Of a DNA stretch of 32,266 bases, positions 29,715 to 32,266 are shown one piece after another. A program made the translations under genes and the position numbers. The stretch lies in the IMG/VR virus record IMGVR_UViG_3300007344_000127, positions 1 to 32,266 of that record; one strand, given 5' to 3'. Every line of letters begins with the position of its first letter. Positions within the stretch are counted from its first letter, which is position 1. The stretch is from a virus. The notes under the pieces are model-generated. The model saw only the letters and a list, made by a program, of their open reading frames with translations. It ran no database searches and was not told the origin of the DNA.

Positions 29715-29852
29715 TCAGGAACCACCAAGCCTACCAGACTCGAACCCCAACAACAAAATGGCACAAAACCACACCGCAGCCAAACGCCACGACACCCACA
29801 CCATATACATCACCGGGAACAAACCGACAAACCACCACAACCACCTAGACAC
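29715..29852 (-). CDS. Small hydrophobic membrane protein (45 aa)
   Basis: The frame starts at GTG 29852, overlapping the upstream stop (GTGTCTAG), and ends 8 bp before the terminator stem. The sequence is very hydrophobic and Trp-rich (SRWLWWFVGLFPVMYMVWVS, then RLAAVWFCAILLLGF) with a short polar end (ESGRLGGS). Two membrane helices fit. As the last gene after a lytic transglycosylase it could help that enzyme cross or act at the membrane, as a holin or pinholin would. No family recognised. Confidence 0.5.
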   Translation of the reverse strand: MSRWLWWFVGLFPVMYMVWVSWRLAAVWFCAILLLGFESGRLGGS

Positions 29853-29967
29853 CGCCACACCTCTCACACCAATGGGCAGAACACCGCAAACCAGACGACC
29901 GAGCCGGCCGCCAACGCAACCAACACAACATCACCACACCAGCAACGAAAATCGACCAATGGATCAT
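29845..29967 (-). CDS. Small membrane protein with Cys-rich end (40 aa)
   Basis: The frame starts at ATG 29967 in ATGA overlap with the lytic transglycosylase stop. An N-terminal hydrophobic part (MIHWSIFVAGVVMLCWL) could span the membrane; a basic linker (RWRPARSSG) leads to LRCSAHWCERCGG, with three Cys and a His that could bind zinc. This pattern of tight overlap argues for a real gene although it is short. Function unknown. Confidence 0.5.
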   Translation of the reverse strand: MIHWSIFVAGVVMLCWLRWRPARSSGLRCSAHWCERCGGV

Positions 29968-30536
29968 GGGATCTGCACCACACACCAATGGCGACCCGGC
30001 TGCGACATATACCACGGCGACCAACCACAATCGAACGCAGGGTCATCCTCAGCCAACTGCCACAACACACGGCCAACCGCAAGATTCGCCGACGGCCGCA
30101 ACATATCATCACGATCGAACCCCATCTCCTCAATCCACCCACCATGGACAGACCACTGGATCTGCAAAAGACCATAGCCACCAGTGCCAATCACCTCAGG
30201 CAAACACCGAGACTCACGCCACATCACCAAATCCAACACCGGCAACAACTCAGGCTCCCAACCGACCACCTGCGCAGACAACCACCACTCAGGACACCTC
30301 GCCCAATCAGGCGTAGCCTGCCACTGCGGCACAACAGCATCAGGAATCCGACGCACATTGGCCGTGGTGGTCACCGGCACCGGCACAGTCGAACTGGTCG
30401 ACACCACAGCCCTCGACCGCTCAATCTGCACATCCAACGGCACCACCGGAATCACACCCGGCTCCGGATCAGGCGCAAACCACAAACTGACAATACTGGC
30501 CAAAACCAACGCCAAATAACTAACAAACCTAAACAT
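29964..30536 (-). CDS. Membrane-anchored lytic transglycosylase (SLT-like)
   Basis: This 190-aa protein begins with a signal anchor (MFRFVSYLALVLASIVSLWF), then a Val/Thr/Pro-rich linker (about 25-65), and an SLT lysozyme-like domain from about residue 78. The catalytic Glu candidate is E108 (DLVMWRESRC), followed by GGYGLLQIQWS (119-129), the GLMQI motif of the family, and ANLAVGRVLW (150-159) and GWSPWYM. C81, C111, C170 and C185 could form disulfides outside the cell. I chose ATG 30536 since AGGAGG is 6 nt upstream; an ATG at 30551 would put that site inside the gene. Far from the main lysis genes and on the opposite strand. Confidence 0.8.
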   Translation of the reverse strand: MFRFVSYLALVLASIVSLWFAPDPEPGVIPVVPLDVQIERSRAVVSTSSTVPVPVTTTANVRRIPDAVVPQWQATPDWARCPEWWLSAQVVGWEPELLPVLDLVMWRESRCLPEVIGTGGYGLLQIQWSVHGGWIEEMGFDRDDMLRPSANLAVGRVLWQLAEDDPAFDCGWSPWYMSQPGRHWCVVQIP

Positions 30537-30750
30537 CATCGGCCTCCTCATCGATCTGCGCCAACGCTAGCACAGGCACACCAAGCGTCACAGCCAGACG
30601 GCGAATCGTCGGCACCTGCGCAGGACGTTCACCCGACTCGATCCTCGACATCATCGCCAAAGACAAATCGCACGCCTCACCTAACTCAGTCAACGTGATA
30701 CCGTGAGCCTCACGGATAGCACGCAAAGCATGTGGGTTCAGTTTCATCAT
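30529..30750 (-). CDS. XRE-family (Cro/C1-type) transcription regulator
   Basis: The 73-aa protein is a single HTH_3 domain: LRAIREAHGITLTELGEACD, then LSLAMMSRIESGERPAQVPT and a closing RRLAVTLGVPVLALA. Recognition helix is about residues 29-38. An acidic tail follows (IDEEADDV). The start is ATG 30750 with AGGAG 7 nt upstream, and the stop overlaps the transglycosylase start. It may control the early promoters that share the cassette or its own operon. No repressor-specific C-terminal domain is present. Confidence 0.88.
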   Translation of the reverse strand: MMKLNPHALRAIREAHGITLTELGEACDLSLAMMSRIESGERPAQVPTIRRLAVTLGVPVLALAQIDEEADDV

Positions 30751-30778
30751 TTCATATCTCCTTTGTTGTATATCGGAT

Positions 30779-31066
30779 TCAGCCGTTGCCGGCCATAAGA
30801 CTAGCCTTGGCATCGCCAAGAGTGCGGTACCACTCACCGAGCGAATCAGTGAAATGGCCATGCCTACAAACATGGCGGATGTCCCAACCACGACCCGTCG
30901 ACGTCTTCGCATCGATCTGGAGTTCAACCGTCACCGGCACACCATCCTCGAACTCGGCATCCCAACATTCAGGACACCACAAATACTCGTAACTGCCGAT
31001 CGGCTGCCAGATACCCGTAGCGTAGAGACCGGGCTGGCGCTTCTCGAACTTCGGTGTGGCGCTCAT
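30779..31066 (-). CDS. Zinc-binding early protein, unknown function
   Basis: The 95-aa protein from ATG 31066 (ATGA overlap with the upstream stop) contains C31-P-E-C34 and a C67-R-H69-G-H71 group that could form a zinc ribbon. The strands VPVTVELQIDAKTSTGRGWD and the final helix SLGEWYRTLGDAKASLMAG frame it. Second gene of the operon that starts at 31245. No family recognised. Confidence 0.7.
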   Translation of the reverse strand: MSATPKFEKRQPGLYATGIWQPIGSYEYLWCPECWDAEFEDGVPVTVELQIDAKTSTGRGWDIRHVCRHGHFTDSLGEWYRTLGDAKASLMAGNG

Positions 31067-31245
31067 CGGACGACCCCACCACGGAATCCCGACATCATCG
31101 AATCCCACTGCTGCCGCTGCTGGCGGTCGTCCATCTGATCCCACTTGGCAGCATGGCAGCCAAGACAGATCTGGCCGGGGAACACCTCCAGCGGGTCGAT
31201 TTCGGCGTTGCACTTGGTGCATTTGATGTTCTGTGTTTTGCTCAT
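31063..31245 (-). CDS. Small leaderless zinc-ribbon protein
   Basis: The 60-aa protein starts at ATG 31245 with a -10 box 6 nt upstream. It has two CxxC pairs (C9/C12 and C28/C31: KCTKCNAEIDP and ICLGCHAAKW), a four-Cys zinc ribbon, then a helix (MDDRQQRQQWDSMMSGF). The first residues MSKTQN repeat the cassette start. A DNA- or RNA polymerase-binding role is common for such proteins, but is not shown here. Confidence 0.75.
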   Translation of the reverse strand: MSKTQNIKCTKCNAEIDPLEVFPGQICLGCHAAKWDQMDDRQQRQQWDSMMSGFRGGVVR

Positions 31246-31251
31246 ACCCAC

Positions 31252-31280
31252 AGTTTACCACACCGGACAAACAAAGACAA
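31252..31280 (-). promoter_or_regulatory. Leaderless early promoter (copy 5)
   Basis: -35 TTGTCT (31275-31280), 17-bp spacer containing TTTGTCCG, -10 TAAACT (31252-31257), 6 nt to ATG 31245. The upstream TGATG matches that of the copies at 8526 and 29583, but the 28-bp palindrome is absent. Confidence 0.75.
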
Positions 31281-31290
31281 CATCAGACAA

Positions 31291-31460
31291 GCCGGCGCAC
31301 CCAAAACACCACCAAACCACCCACCAACCCCGGCACAAACACGGCACACTCAGGCGCACCCCGTCCCGCTTCACGGCACACCTCAGGCGCACTCCGGCGC
31401 ACCACAACGGAAAACGCGCCGGACGCACACCTCCCCCTAGGGAGGTGCGTCAGGCGCAGC
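31291..31460. repeat. Intergenic GGCGCA repeat cluster with hairpin
   Basis: GGCGCA occurs at 31294, 31353, 31386, 31396 and 31453. A 20-bp unit (CACGGCACACTCAGGCGCAC, 31340-31359) recurs at 31372-31392 with one extra base. A hairpin follows (31422-31434 with 31441-31451). No gene fits here. It lies between divergent operons near the terminase end, so a replication origin, packaging site or operator array is possible. Confidence 0.6.
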
Positions 31461-31479
31461 ACATCCCGACTTGACAAAC

Positions 31480-31485
31480 TAAAAT
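31480..31485 (+). promoter_or_regulatory. Leaderless -10 for the HNH-kinase gene
   Basis: TAAAAT lies exactly 6 nt before ATG 31492 and no Shine-Dalgarno sequence is present. The nearby TTGACA at 31471 is only 3 bp away, too close to serve as -35. Confidence 0.6.
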
Positions 31486-31491
31486 AACCCC

Positions 31492-32160
31492 ATGGCCAGA
31501 AAACCCGAATACGCAGGCGCATGGCGCCGAATCCGCAAACAAATCCTCGAAAGAGACAACCACACCTGCCAAATCCAAAACACCGGCTGCACCACCCACG
31601 CCACCGAAGTTGACCACATAATCCCCACCAGCCAAGGCGGCGCATGGTGGGACACCAACAACCTCAGAGCCTCATGCCGCAAATGCAACAACACACGCAT
31701 CGACCGAACCGGCAACAACAAATGGCAACACAACACCAACACCCACATCACACTCATCACCGGCGCACCCGCCTCCGGCAAAACCCACCACATACAACAA
31801 CACGCCCGAGAAGGAGACCTCATAATCGACTACGCCGCCCTACTCGACGCCATAGGCGGCAACAGCAAAACACGAACCGAAAACCACCCACTCCACCCCG
31901 CAGTAACCGCAGCCCGCACCGCCCTCATCCGCTCCATCCGCCGAGCCGAAATCAACACCCCACGCATCTGGCTCACCAGCACCAACCCCAACGCACCCGA
32001 CTTCATGCCACACCACCGCCACATCGAACTCGACCCCGGAGAGGAAGAATGTCTTCGCCGCTCAAAGGAAAGAGGAGACCCACCCTACATGGAGAGGATA
32101 ATCAGAGCATGGTATACTCCAAGGGCTGCGTCAAAGCAGCAGGGGTCTCGCCAGTGGTAA
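31492..32160 (+). CDS. HNH endonuclease fused to a P-loop kinase-like domain
   Basis: The 222-aa protein has an HNH domain at residues 1-75: structural Cys C26, C33, C62 and C65, catalytic EVDHIIP (D41/H42) and N57 in TNNLRASCRKCNN. Residues 85-208 form a second domain with Walker A G91-APASGKT (91-98), a Walker B-like DLIIDYAALLDAIGG, an IWLTSTNP strand and an Arg-rich lid (ECLRRSKERGDPPYMERII), like polynucleotide kinase or zeta-toxin folds. HNH proteins beside the terminase help cut packaging sites in cos phages; a kinase could mend or mark the ends. Leaderless start. Confidence 0.82.
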   Translation: MARKPEYAGAWRRIRKQILERDNHTCQIQNTGCTTHATEVDHIIPTSQGGAWWDTNNLRASCRKCNNTRIDRTGNNKWQHNTNTHITLITGAPASGKTHHIQQHAREGDLIIDYAALLDAIGGNSKTRTENHPLHPAVTAARTALIRSIRRAEINTPRIWLTSTNPNAPDFMPHHRHIELDPGEEECLRRSKERGDPPYMERIIRAWYTPRAASKQQGSRQW

Positions 32161-32240
32161 CCAATCCACCCCGGACGGCGACGACAGCACACTGGCGAGA
32201 CCCCAACTCCACACACTACGGAGGAGAAGGGCATACCTAG
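32049..32240 (+). CDS. Possible small basic protein overlapping the HNH-kinase end
   Basis: A 63-aa frame starts at ATG 32049 directly behind GGAGAGGAAGA, a strong ribosome binding site inside the HNH-kinase gene, and runs past its end to a TAG at 32238. It begins MSSPLKGKRRPTLHGEDNQS and ends HWRDPNSTHYGGEGHT. It overlaps the hairpin at 32142-32204. Composition is not clearly coding, and I recognise no family, so it may be chance. Confidence 0.3.
   Translation: MSSPLKGKRRPTLHGEDNQSMVYSKGCVKAAGVSPVVTNPPRTATTAHWRDPNSTHYGGEGHT
32142..32204. repeat. 15-bp perfect inverted repeat after the HNH-kinase gene
   Basis: GGGGTCTCGCCAGTG (32142-32156) pairs with 32190-32204 around a 33-nt loop. It may be a terminator for the HNH-kinase transcript or a structured site near the packaging end. 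The remaining bases to 32266 hold ATGACAGACAC at the very end and no other feature I can support. Confidence 0.7.
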
Positions 32241-32266
32241 AACGGTCTCCGAGATATGACAGACAC

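Noticed and set aside
29737-29749. tRNA-like T-arm (complement reads GGTTCGAGTC)
   Set aside because: No matching T-stem, anticodon arm or acceptor stem could be built around it, and the region fits a small membrane gene.
29553-30698. 381-residue open frame on the plus strand
   Set aside because: Rich in Pro, His, Arg and Thr and antisense to the transglycosylase, tiny membrane genes and XRE gene, which have motifs, overlaps and a terminator. It is a composition shadow.
31471-31476. TTGACA as -35 for the HNH-kinase gene
   Set aside because: It is only 3 bp from the TAAAAT -10 box, so it cannot serve with it.
1-32266. CRISPR array, insertion sequence, integrase or attachment site
   Set aside because: No regularly spaced repeats with unique spacers, no transposase and no integrase were found; the repeats present are promoter copies, a near-palindrome, a 32-bp inverted repeat and coding repeats.

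Overview
The window reads as most or all of the genome of a tailed siphovirus-type phage of an actinobacterium. This is based on an HK97-type head and long non-contractile tail module, a WhiB-family regulator, moderately high GC, many 4-bp ATGA/GTGA gene overlaps, and a set of promoters that place the -10 hexamer exactly 6 nt before an ATG, the leaderless arrangement common in actinobacteria. No integrase is visible. The host genus cannot be named from the sequence.

Layout. (1) Positions 87-19700, plus strand: small and large terminase, small membrane protein, portal, prohead protease, major capsid protein, a strong hairpin, then a surface-modification cassette (two glycosyltransferase-like proteins and a methyltransferase). 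One antisense accessory gene (7969-8526) follows. Next come the connector, tail terminator, tail tube, tail assembly chaperones with a CCCTTTA -1 frameshift site, tape measure, tail tip and fibre genes, an M15-type endolysin, a secreted Thr-rich protein, holin-like membrane proteins and a metallophosphoesterase. (2) Positions 19836-29583, minus strand: small early genes, PrimPol-helicase, resolvase, WhiB, SSB-like protein, RecB-like nuclease, a deoxyribosyltransferase-dUTPase fusion, a MazG-like protein, a PurZ-like adenylosuccinate synthetase and small leaderless genes. (3) Positions 29666-31245, minus strand: zinc-ribbon proteins, an XRE regulator, a membrane-anchored lytic transglycosylase and two tiny membrane or Cys-rich proteins, ending in an intrinsic terminator. 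(4) Positions 31252-32266: a repeat-rich intergenic region and a plus-strand HNH-kinase fusion beside the terminase end.

The most interesting system is a probable 2-aminoadenine (Z) DNA pathway. The PurA-like protein at 27406-28446 is short (346 aa) and carries Ser where PurA has its catalytic Asp in the GDEGKGK loop, the signature of phage PurZ. It is translationally coupled to a MazG-like protein (possible dGTP to dGMP step, MazZ-like). The same strand encodes a PrimPol-helicase as the only visible replicative polymerase, as in the Z-phage S-2L. No HD-domain dATPase (DatZ) is seen. A fused deoxyribosyltransferase-dUTPase sits in the same operon and could take part in pool cleansing; that is inference.

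The second notable system is regulatory. Six minus-strand genes share a copied promoter cassette, five of them leaderless with ATGAGC starts, and two carry a 28-bp near-palindrome present in opposite orientations.
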